The position numbers and the translations under genes are program-made. This document shows positions 8,101 through 15,151 of a stretch of 21,080 nt of DNA, piece after piece. This stretch comes from CAJUPY01 sp051871275 (GTDB lineage Bacteria; Bacteroidota; Bacteroidia; Bacteroidales; Muribaculaceae): contig JBJECR010000019.1 in NCBI GenBank assembly GCA_051871275.1, positions 1 through 21,080 on the forward strand. The letters run 5' to 3'. The notes under the pieces are model-generated. The model made no database searches. It was not told the DNA's origin and saw nothing but the letters and a program-made list of their open reading frames with translations. Numbering within the stretch: the stretch's first letter is position 1; each line of letters opens with the position of its first letter.

Positions 8101-9787
8101 CAATGTAAACGGTAATACCGGTGGTTGCGGTGACTGTATGATTAACACTGACGGTTCTTCTTATATGGAAGCTTGGGTATTGGCTTTCGGTCAAGGTCTT
8201 GCTTACTTCACAACAGGTTCTGTCCCAACAAATAACCCTACTCCGATTGAGCCCCTTGAACCTACTATTAAAGTTGGTGCATCATCTATTTCACTTGAAA
8301 CTATGAAAGATTCTAGCACAAGCAAGTCCCTCTCAGTAACAGGTGTATCTCTAACAGGAAATATCAATATTTCACTATCCGGTGCAAACGCTGAATACTT
8401 CTCACTTTCTACAAGCACTCTCACAAAAGACGGTGGCAGCGTGAATATCACATACGCTCCGAAGGCTGTCGGTTCACACACCGCTACTCTCACCCTATCT
8501 TCAGAAGGTGCAGACAATGTTACTGTAACTCTCACCGGTACAAGCAACAATCCAACTTACTTTGATGATAACATCACGGAACTCACGCAAGTTTGGACAA
8601 ATACTTCCTGGACAGACGGTAATAGTCCATACGCTCGTAGCATTGCTTTTCAAGATGGCAAACTGTACGTTGTGATTGCAAGCACAGGTGGTTATGAAAT
8701 CAAGATTCTTGACGCTTACACAGGCGAAGTGAAGGGCAATCTTGACGTTACAGGAGTAAGTGATGGCGTTTTCAAACTTTCAGGTATCGTGGCTGTTGGA
8801 GGCAAAATCTTCGTTTCAAACTCAGCTGCTTCCACAAATATCTTCAAGATTTACCGTTGGGATAGCGACACTTCCGCTCCGGTTGTTGCACTTCAACTTG
8901 AGGCAGGTACTCACTGCACAACTGCTATGGGTAACCAAATTTCATATACCGGCGACCTCAATAACGGACGCATCTGGACTTCTGACCAAAGCACTAACAA
9001 CCTGATTTACTTCAATGTAAGCGGCGGAACAATTAGCAACACAGTAAATAAACTTGCTCTCTATAAAGCAGACGGCACAACTGCCTTTACAGTAGGTGAC
9101 GCTCGCGGTTCTGCAGCAGTTCAAGACGCCGGAAACGGCAATATTTACGTTGCAAGTAAAGATACTTATCCTTCACTCTTCGGCTCAGACGGCAAGCTCA
9201 TTGAACAAATGCAAGCAAATGTTTGCGGAAACAACCCTTATGGTGCTGCAATCAACGTATTTGACTTTGGCTCAAAGAAATATGCACTTGTAGGAACATA
9301 CTCCGTTGCTGCCAATACGAAGGGTGGACAGTTCACTCTCTCTAACGTAACAAGCGGATTTGCAGCAGCAGAAACTGCTATCGCAGCTTATCCAGCAGTT
9401 GGTTTCGGAGAAACGGTTTCAAATGGACAGCGTAACCAGAATCTCCTTGTTCAGAAACGCAATGATAATCAAGTTCTTGACGTTTGGTTCTTAAGTACGC
9501 TCCAGGGTCTCGGCTACTGGACATACAATGGTGTGAAAGGCTCGGATGCTGTAGAAGGCATTGAAGATGAAGTTGCACCACAGTTCGGCATCATTGCAGA
9601 CGCAAACACTCTCGCAGTTGTTGGCGTTGAAGCCGCAGAAATAGAACTTTACAATGCAGCAGGTGTTCTCGTAGCACGCAATTCAGGTGAACAAACAATA
9701 GACGTCACCGCCCTCCGCGGACTTTACATCGTCAAAGTTGTCTCCACTGAAGGCAAAGTAAATGCTGCAAAATTTGTTCTCCGTTAA
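5126..9787 (+). CDS. Large T9SS-exported propeller / C39-like peptidase protein (1553 aa)
   Basis: Domains in order. Residues 1-22 are a signal peptide (cut near AHS-Q). About 25-335 form a TolB/WD40-like beta-propeller with repeats such as WSPDGTKIAV and LSPDAKKAAY. About 335-375 form a charged helical linker. About 381-600 form a C39-like papain-fold peptidase: oxyanion Gln-388 in YINQ, nucleophile Cys-407 in CCAPSS, His-526 in GGHVVLGF and Asp-554 in HDPYGD. About 603-708 form an Ig-like domain, and about 712-1035 a second propeller-like domain. About 1045-1140 form another Ig-like domain, and about 1150-1470 another propeller-like domain. About 1485-1553 match a T9SS type A sorting domain ending in the GLYIVKV and KFVLR strands. 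The protein is probably exported by T9SS and either released or anchored on the cell surface. The substrate is unknown. The gene is visibly richer in G+C than its upstream neighbours and ends at a strong terminator. Confidence 0.9.
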   Translation: MFSKKSLLTLLTALFISTSAHSQFGNYELAEMGYLQSPMQTKAGLVVTTNSSNELYLVKDGSLKPLVISRGAGMYTHLNADKTIIGYKSINDDYQQAPALLNVETGEITLLENYTNQCGQVSFADDGTLAYTMGDELIVRKGNNRRSYLIGEYVNIVNLSPDAKKAAYCNLNGEMYILDLTTGYKEFISNITNGYNPIWSPDGTKIAVQIINGEAIVHEVFSKAAFKLGEAGHIKWTSDSKELVFTRLNRGEMFTLTGSSILQTSYDGSNMRTILDNSESTPVGIELVENDNLIVSYGRGLKRGISRLTLSTGKLTKSVTKENALLSIDDTEVITSTKSINIEEKTRVANIALKKHQAEKAELERQGKQLKSATPNLIGAMDIPYINQVWDTPSSHNGCYGYGYVCCAPSSSCMNLGYWKMLDPYAVTSRASGVGTVYYSWYVGRNYTSQTGHTFTNTATGNGCSGVGGGYGYMWANGSPNSTMHNFYKYNGMTSSYFESSWSKFVSESDAGRPYTICLQNGTGGHVVLGFRANCKAANDGTISSSTGSFVCHDPYGDYNGASYPNWDGRFATYDWPGISNGYKNIGVFYWGCVAVPPASAVSNPTLEVSPSSLNFECYPNEHPSLSFTVTGKDLSSNITVASITPGRFSTSVSELPSSGGTVTVTFNISGDIGTYGSGGSAVDYDFYVKVKCGTLEKKVAITATVKAPPIGEITEKWNLSDKRGTLTSKGYDAAKIRNFVYNDGKLYCVYNHSDILVLNAQTGESLGYLDKGDIISGGTLTLCDVKVLDGHIVACNLAGEEGLEFRVYAWDDDSAAPYLLYNTTNLQGANRLGDCLELAGTYDSDLWLTLGNDYGGVTRIIQFNRNNGNWTSKVTNVTKDGSAQLATGSTTRVYYQPGNGWWIDGKNSYPTWCTLDSSSGTAKQSCNVATDKLIGSSHHEFNYNTTKYAANLIFCGDTNYTQPKMKLIIDNTGNFSSTTTIGYYPSDGLSDNVNGNTGGCGDCMINTDGSSYMEAWVLAFGQGLAYFTTGSVPTNNPTPIEPLEPTIKVGASSISLETMKDSSTSKSLSVTGVSLTGNINISLSGANAEYFSLSTSTLTKDGGSVNITYAPKAVGSHTATLTLSSEGADNVTVTLTGTSNNPTYFDDNITELTQVWTNTSWTDGNSPYARSIAFQDGKLYVVIASTGGYEIKILDAYTGEVKGNLDVTGVSDGVFKLSGIVAVGGKIFVSNSAASTNIFKIYRWDSDTSAPVVALQLEAGTHCTTAMGNQISYTGDLNNGRIWTSDQSTNNLIYFNVSGGTISNTVNKLALYKADGTTAFTVGDARGSAAVQDAGNGNIYVASKDTYPSLFGSDGKLIEQMQANVCGNNPYGAAINVFDFGSKKYALVGTYSVAANTKGGQFTLSNVTSGFAAAETAIAAYPAVGFGETVSNGQRNQNLLVQKRNDNQVLDVWFLSTLQGLGYWTYNGVKGSDAVEGIEDEVAPQFGIIADANTLAVVGVEAAEIELYNAAGVLVARNSGEQTIDVTALRGLYIVKVVSTEGKVNAAKFVLR

Positions 9788-9808
9788 TAAATCTTAAAAC
9801 GTAATTCT

Positions 9809-9844
9809 TAAAAGGTGTGTCATATTTTTGTGGCACACCTTTTA
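9809..9844 (+). terminator. Intrinsic terminator after the large secreted-protein gene
   Basis: AAAAGGTGTG (9810-9819) pairs perfectly with CACACCTTTT (9834-9843). The stem is extended by an outer T-A pair (9809/9844) and by three inner pairs, one of them G-U, leaving an 8-base T-rich loop. The A-rich left side and T-rich right side suit an intrinsic terminator. It begins 22 bases after the stop codon. Confidence 0.85.
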
Positions 9845-9918
9845 TATTTGTTTACAATATGTTTATAAGTTAACAAAAAGTTAAATAGCAGGAATTTTAT
9901 ATTTACGTGTAAAAGTAA

Positions 9919-9926
9919 TAACTTTG
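9919..9926 (+). promoter_or_regulatory. Promoter -7 box of dnaB
   Basis: TAACTTTG matches TAnnTTTG exactly and stands 19 bases before the ATG at 9946, implying a very short leader. The -33 element is weak: TTTT at 9895-9898, 20 bases upstream. Confidence 0.55.
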
Positions 9927-9945
9927 CATTAAAATAGAAAATCAC

Positions 9946-11496
9946 ATGGCAGACAATACAGACTCATCAAGATTTAATTCAAAAAAGCAAAAGCCGTTAC
10001 AACAATCAATGTTTGATACAGGTGGCAGATTATTGCCGCAAGATAAAGACATTGAAGAAGCGGTTCTCGGTGCCTTAATGCTTGAAAAAGACGCATATAC
10101 TATGGTTTGCGATATTCTTAAACCTGAAAGTTTTTATGAACCGTCAAACCAAATAATATATGAAGCAATTCAAGCACTCGGTGCTTCTCAACAACCTATT
10201 GATATGCTCACTGTTGTTGAAAAATTGAGACAAATGGATATGCTTGATAAGGTTGGCGGACCAATTTTCATTTCAGAACTTACGTCAAGGATTGCTTCCG
10301 GAGCTCATATTGATTATCATGCCCGAATTATTGCACAAAAATACCTCGCAAGAGAACTGATTTCTTTTTGTGCGAATATTGAATCCAAAGCATTTGATGA
10401 GAGTAATGACGTTGATGACCTTATGCAGGAAGCAGAGGGCAAGCTGTTTGAAATCTCACAAAGAAACGTAAAAAAAGATGTTATCCAAATCGACCCTGTA
10501 ATCGAGCAAGCACTTAATCAGATTCAAGCGGCATCAAACCGTCAATCCGGTTTAAGTGGACTTGAATGTGGTTTCAGCGAAATAGACAAAATGACTTCCG
10601 GCTGGCAAAATTCAGACTTGATAATTATTGCTGCTCGTCCGGCTATGGGTAAAACGGCATTTGTCCTTTCAATGGCAAAAAATATGGCTGTTAACCTCAA
10701 TACTCCTATTGCCGTATTTTCTCTTGAAATGTCAAACATTCAGCTTGTAAACCGCCTCATTTGTAATGTCTGTGAAATTGAAGGTGAAAAAATCAAGAGC
10801 GGTTCTCTCACTCAAAACGAATGGGACAAACTCAACTCCAGAATAAAAAGTCTTTTCAGTGCACCGATGTTTATTGACGATTCCGGTAATCTTTCTATTT
10901 TTGAGTTAAGAACAAAAGCACGCAGATTGGTTCGAGAACATGATGTTAAAATGATAATAATTGACTACTTGCAGCTTATGAACGCTTCCGGAATGAAATT
11001 CGGTAGTCGTGAACAAGAAGTAAGTATGATTTCGCGTTCTTTGAAACAATTGGCAAAAGAGTTGAATATTCCTATTATTGCACTTTCACAGCTTAACCGT
11101 GACCTTGAAAAGAGGTCTGAAGGAAAAGTACCGCAACTTTCAGACTTGCGTGAATCCGGTGCAATCGAGCAAGATGCCGACATTGTTTGCTTTATTCACC
11201 GTCCGGAATACTTCTTAAAGAGTGACAGAGATGCACAGGGCAATGATATCCGCGGATTGGCACAATTTATTATTGCAAAACACAGAAGTGGTGCTGTCGG
11301 AGATGTTAAACTACGCTTCAGAAATCAATTTGCCAGATTTGAGAATTGGGTTGAAGATTCAGATTCTAATTCAAACCTTGTAACAGTTGGCTCTTCTATC
11401 AATACTTCCAATAATTCAGACCCATTCAGTTCCGGAGGACAGTTATCAGGTGGAAGTGCTGATATCTCTCCAAACTCTGATGAACCTGATTTCTAA
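9946..11496 (+). CDS. dnaB: Replicative DNA helicase DnaB
   Basis: DnaB is the hexameric ATP-driven helicase that opens the replication fork and binds primase. The 516-residue protein shows the normal two-domain order. The N-terminal helical domain lies at about 28-130 (starting LPQDKDIEEAVLGALML). A linker follows, then the RecA-like motor with Walker A ARPAMGKT (230-237), Walker B IIIDYLQLM (Asp-340), and the conserved SQLNRDLEKR and LSDLRESGAIEQDAD segments. The C-terminal 40 or so residues are a Ser/Asn-rich, low-complexity tail. No intein and no phage-type partner genes are present, so this is the chromosomal copy. It has its own promoter, and the prfC promoter starts just after its stop. 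Confidence 0.97.
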   Translation: MADNTDSSRFNSKKQKPLQQSMFDTGGRLLPQDKDIEEAVLGALMLEKDAYTMVCDILKPESFYEPSNQIIYEAIQALGASQQPIDMLTVVEKLRQMDMLDKVGGPIFISELTSRIASGAHIDYHARIIAQKYLARELISFCANIESKAFDESNDVDDLMQEAEGKLFEISQRNVKKDVIQIDPVIEQALNQIQAASNRQSGLSGLECGFSEIDKMTSGWQNSDLIIIAARPAMGKTAFVLSMAKNMAVNLNTPIAVFSLEMSNIQLVNRLICNVCEIEGEKIKSGSLTQNEWDKLNSRIKSLFSAPMFIDDSGNLSIFELRTKARRLVREHDVKMIIIDYLQLMNASGMKFGSREQEVSMISRSLKQLAKELNIPIIALSQLNRDLEKRSEGKVPQLSDLRESGAIEQDADIVCFIHRPEYFLKSDRDAQGNDIRGLAQFIIAKHRSGAVGDVKLRFRNQFARFENWVEDSDSNSNLVTVGSSINTSNNSDPFSSGGQLSGGSADISPNSDEPDF

Positions 11497-11501
11497 ACTA
11501 A

Positions 11502-11533
11502 TTTGCAATAATCATTAAAAGTAAGTAACTTTG
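11502..11533 (+). promoter_or_regulatory. Promoter of prfC
   Basis: TTTG at 11502-11505, exactly 20 bases of spacer, then TAACTTTG at 11526-11533: a full match to the Bacteroidota promoter. It begins only five bases after the dnaB stop. Transcription would start near 11540, giving a leader of about 100 bases before the GTG at 11642. Confidence 0.7.
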
Positions 11534-11561
11534 CAATACTTTTTTTGATTGGTTTGCAATA
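11502..11561 (+). repeat. Three direct copies of TTTGCAATA
   Basis: TTTGCAATA occurs at 11502-11510, 11530-11538 and 11553-11561. The first copy covers the -33 element and the second overlaps the end of the -7 box of the prfC promoter; the third lies in the expected leader. Start-to-start distances are 28 and 23 bases. They may be binding sites or a partial duplication of promoter sequence. Confidence 0.6.
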
Positions 11562-11641
11562 AGGTATCTTGTATTTTTGCTTTCTGATTATTAAACAAAG
11601 TTTTAAGGACAATTTCAGTAATAAATAAAAATATTATTCAC

Positions 11642-13222
11642 GTGTCAACATTAACAGAAGAAATAAGCCGGCGACGCACATTCGCTATCATATCACACCC
11701 TGACGCAGGTAAAACAACCCTTACGGAAAAACTTCTCCTCTTTGGCGGTGCTATCCATATAGCCGGAGCTGTAAAGTCTAATAAAATAAAAAAAACTGCT
11801 ACATCAGACTGGATGGAAATAGAAAAACAAAGAGGTATCTCTGTGGCAACTTCCGTTATGGGCTTTAACTATGGCGACTATAAAATCAATATTCTTGACA
11901 CACCGGGTCACCAAGATTTTGCGGAAGACACTTATAGAACACTCACGGCAGTAGATAGTGTAATAATCGTTGTTGACGTTGCAAAAGGTGTGGAACAACA
12001 AACAAGAAAACTTATGGAAGTATGTCGTATGAGAAATACTCCCGTAATCATTTTCGTTAATAAACTTGACCGTGAAGGACGTGACCCGTTCGACATTCTT
12101 GACGAACTTGAATCCGAACTTAAAATCAATGTTCGTCCTTTAAGTTGGCCTATAAACATTGGTGCCAAATTTAAAGGAGTATATAATATTTACGAGAAAT
12201 CACTTGATTTATTTACTCCAAATAAACAAACCGTTACAGAACGTGTTGAAATTACGGATATTAATGATTCTCGCATTGACGAAAGCGTAGGCGAAACAGA
12301 TGCACAAAAACTTCGTGACGACCTTGAACTTATTGAAGGTGTTTATCCTGAATTTGAAGTTAACAAATATCTTGAAGGTAAATTAGCTCCTGTTTTCTTT
12401 GGCTCTGCTCTTAATACCTTTGGCGTGAAAGAACTCCTTGACTGTTTTGTTAAAATAGCTCCCTTACCTCGCCCGACAAACGCTGAAGAAAGACAAATAA
12501 AACCGGAGGAAGAAGCTTTTACCGGTTTTGTATTCAAGATCCACGCAAATATGGATCCAAACCATAGAAGTTGTATTGCTTTCGTGAAAATCTGCTCAGG
12601 TAAATTTGAACGTAATGCTAATTATAAACATATACGTTCCGGCAAAATGATGCGTTTTGCCGCACCTACTGCTTTTATGGCTCAAAAGAAAAGTATTGTA
12701 GATGAGGCATTCCCGGGTGATATTGTAGGTATTCCTGATACCGGCAATTTCAAAATTGGAGACACACTTACACAAGGTGAAGAACTACATTTTAAAGGAT
12801 TGCCAAGTTTCTCACCGGAAATGTTTAAATATATAGAAAATAGCGACCCTATGAAAGCAAAACAGCTTGATAAGGGTATTCAGCAACTAATGGACGAAGG
12901 TGTAGCACAGCTGTTTATTAACCAGTTTAATGGTAGAAAACTTATTGGTACTGTCGGTCAACTTCAGTTTGAGGTCATACAGTACAGACTTTTGCACGAA
13001 TATGGTGCACAGTGTCGCTGGGAACCTATATCTCTTTACAAGGCTTGTTGGATTGAAAGTGACGATGCTGATGCACTCGCAGCATTCAAAAAGAGAAAAC
13101 ATCAGTTTATGGCTGTTGATAGAGAGGGAAGAGACGTTTTCCTTGCTGACTCCAATTATGTTTTGCAAATGGCACAGTCTGATTTTCCCAAAATCAGATT
13201 CCACTTTACCAGCGAATTTTAG
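11642..13222 (+). CDS. prfC: Peptide chain release factor 3 (RF3)
   Basis: RF3 is the ribosome-bound GTPase that removes RF1 or RF2 after termination and helps post-peptidyl-transfer quality control. The 526-residue protein aligns by eye with known RF3 along its full length: G1 SHPDAGKTT (18-26), the switch region KQRGISVATSVM, G3 DTPGH (86-90), G4 NKLD (140-143), then the domain-2 beta-barrel and an RF3-type C-terminal domain. The extended SDWMEIEKQRGIS segment separates it from EF-G and other translational GTPases. The start codon is GTG; the RRRTFAIISHPDAGKT block follows immediately, and no better upstream start exists. mutL begins 57 bases downstream and has no clear promoter of its own, so it may be read from the same transcript. 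Confidence 0.96.
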   Translation: MSTLTEEISRRRTFAIISHPDAGKTTLTEKLLLFGGAIHIAGAVKSNKIKKTATSDWMEIEKQRGISVATSVMGFNYGDYKINILDTPGHQDFAEDTYRTLTAVDSVIIVVDVAKGVEQQTRKLMEVCRMRNTPVIIFVNKLDREGRDPFDILDELESELKINVRPLSWPINIGAKFKGVYNIYEKSLDLFTPNKQTVTERVEITDINDSRIDESVGETDAQKLRDDLELIEGVYPEFEVNKYLEGKLAPVFFGSALNTFGVKELLDCFVKIAPLPRPTNAEERQIKPEEEAFTGFVFKIHANMDPNHRSCIAFVKICSGKFERNANYKHIRSGKMMRFAAPTAFMAQKKSIVDEAFPGDIVGIPDTGNFKIGDTLTQGEELHFKGLPSFSPEMFKYIENSDPMKAKQLDKGIQQLMDEGVAQLFINQFNGRKLIGTVGQLQFEVIQYRLLHEYGAQCRWEPISLYKACWIESDDADALAAFKKRKHQFMAVDREGRDVFLADSNYVLQMAQSDFPKIRFHFTSEF

Positions 13223-13278
13223 TGCATTAAACACAAACCTCTCAATTTCCATAATCAAATAATATATTAGTCTGATAT

Positions 13279-15132
13279 ATGAGCGACGTAATTAAATTAT
13301 TACCTGATTCTGTAGCAAACCAGATAGCCGCCGGAGAAGTAATTCAGCGACCTGCTTCGGTTATTAAGGAATTAGTGGAGAATGCGGTTGATGCAGGTGC
13401 ATCTCAAATTCAGATAATAATTAAAGATGCCGGTCGTTCACTTATTCAGATTGTTGATGATGGTTGTGGAATGTCTGCAACTGATGCCAGACTTGCATTT
13501 GAACGTCACTCTACATCAAAAATTTCAGATGCTAAAGACCTTTTTACTCTGCATACTATGGGTTTCAGAGGGGAAGCTTTGGCTTCTATTTGTGCTGTTG
13601 CACAAGTTGAACTGATAACTATGCGTAAAGAGGACAGCATAGGAACAAAAATTTGTATTGCGGGTTCTAATCTTGAATCTCAAGAACCGTGTGCCACAGT
13701 TGCCGGTTCTAATTTTAAAGTTAAAAATCTTTTTTTCAATGTACCTGCAAGACGAAAATTCTTAAAAAAAGATGCTGTAGAGTTAAGCAATATTATCAAA
13801 GAGTTTGAACGTCTTGCATTAGTTAATCCCGGTGTCGGTTTTGAACTTATCCATAACGATAGTTTATTACATAAGCTGCTACCCGGTTCTTTCAAGCAAC
13901 GTATTACTCAGCTATTTGGAAAAATTCTTGATAAACAACTAATTCCGATAAGCGTAGAAACAACGGTTGCTAAAATTGATGGTTTTGTCGGACTCCCGGA
14001 AAATGCACGCAAACGTGGTGCTTTGCAATTTCTTTTTGTTAATGGAAGAAATATGCGTCACCCATATTTTGCAAAGGCAGTATTAACATGCTACGAAAAA
14101 CTTATTTCTCCGGACGTCCAACCCAATTATTTTCTTAATTTTACTGTTGACCCTGCCACAATTGATGTAAATATTCATCCTACAAAGAATGAAATAAAGT
14201 TTGAAAACGAGCAGCCTATTTGGCAAATTCTCGTTGCTGCGATTAAAGAATCTCTCGGAAAATTCAATGCAGTTCCATCTATTGACTTTGATGTTGATGA
14301 CACTCCTGAAATTCCGGTATTCAATCCCAATTCAAATGCAATAGTTGATGAAGGAGTGAATAATGATTATAATCCTTTTGCTACAAATTCTACACAAATT
14401 CATACCAGACCGAGTAGCATAAATAATATGCGAAAGAAAGCAGATAATTGGGAACAACTTTATGAAAACTTTAATAATAAATCCGTTTCATTTGAAAGTC
14501 AACACACTTCTGTCCCGGATGAAGAACTCTCTATAATCTCGTCTGATGACAACAGTAACGAAAGTCAATCTGAGGCAATATTCCAATTGAAAAATAAGTA
14601 TATCGTTTCTCCTGCTGCTTCCGGATTGATGATTGTGGATCAACACAGAGCACATACTTTAGTTTTATTCCATGAATATATGGATGGTCTCAAATCCGGA
14701 GGATTCTCTACTCAACAAGTCCTTTTCCCGGAAGTTATAAATTTGTCTCCGTCTCAGAATATTATTTTGGAAAGCATTTCAGACGGATTGAAGGAAATTG
14801 GATTTGACATTTCTTTCCTTGGTGATAATTCTTGGACAATCAACGGATATCCATCTGTTTTGGGCACTGCTAATCCTAATGAAAGCCTTCTTAAAATGAT
14901 AGATTCCGTTTCTAATGGCTCAGAATTGACTGACGAGGATATAAAGGCACAAACGGCTCTTGCTATGGCACAAGCAGCAGCCATTCCTGCCGGTAAGCAA
15001 TTAACAACTAAAGAAATGGAGCATCTACTAAATAAACTACTTACCCTACCCGCTCCGGGATTTACACCTACAGGATTGACTATCATAACACTTATTCCAA
15101 CGGAAGAAATTGCAGAGAGAATGTCAAGGTAA
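13279..15132 (+). CDS. mutL: DNA mismatch repair protein MutL
   Basis: MutL links mismatch recognition by MutS to strand removal. The N-terminal GHKL ATPase (about 1-330) is intact: NQIAAGEVIQRPASVIKELV, Glu-31 and Asn-35 in KELVEN, DDGCGM, RHSTSKI and GFRGEAL, followed by the PARRKFLKK and FVNGR transducer motifs. A poorly conserved linker (about 335-430) is rich in Ser, Asn and Asp. The C-terminal dimerisation domain (about 440-617) has DQHRAH at 454-459. The usual endonuclease motif (DQHA-x2-E-x4-E) is not intact, and the CPHGRP-type motif near the end is replaced by GFTPTGLT, so this protein may lack nicking activity. Length is normal. It is the last rightward gene and its stop lies 19 bases from the convergent flippase gene. 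Confidence 0.96.
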   Translation: MSDVIKLLPDSVANQIAAGEVIQRPASVIKELVENAVDAGASQIQIIIKDAGRSLIQIVDDGCGMSATDARLAFERHSTSKISDAKDLFTLHTMGFRGEALASICAVAQVELITMRKEDSIGTKICIAGSNLESQEPCATVAGSNFKVKNLFFNVPARRKFLKKDAVELSNIIKEFERLALVNPGVGFELIHNDSLLHKLLPGSFKQRITQLFGKILDKQLIPISVETTVAKIDGFVGLPENARKRGALQFLFVNGRNMRHPYFAKAVLTCYEKLISPDVQPNYFLNFTVDPATIDVNIHPTKNEIKFENEQPIWQILVAAIKESLGKFNAVPSIDFDVDDTPEIPVFNPNSNAIVDEGVNNDYNPFATNSTQIHTRPSSINNMRKKADNWEQLYENFNNKSVSFESQHTSVPDEELSIISSDDNSNESQSEAIFQLKNKYIVSPAASGLMIVDQHRAHTLVLFHEYMDGLKSGGFSTQQVLFPEVINLSPSQNIILESISDGLKEIGFDISFLGDNSWTINGYPSVLGTANPNESLLKMIDSVSNGSELTDEDIKAQTALAMAQAAAIPAGKQLTTKEMEHLLNKLLTLPAPGFTPTGLTIITLIPTEEIAERMSR

Positions 15133-15151
15133 TATGGTATTCTTTGCTAAT

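Noticed and set aside
8203..8550. 115-codon open frame on the minus strand inside the large secreted-protein gene
   Set aside because: It lies opposite the Ig-like coding sequence, is antisense to a clear domain, and has no recognisable protein features. The same applies to the other short opposite-strand and offset frames in the window.
11497..11641. DnaA boxes or an origin next to dnaB
   Set aside because: The repeats read TTTGCAATA, not TTATCCACA-like, and no cluster of DnaA-type sites or DnaA gene is present.
508..15132. A mutL-miaA repair/modification operon as in Enterobacteria
   Set aside because: Both genes are present but lie 12 kb apart, with separate promoters and a strong terminator between them.
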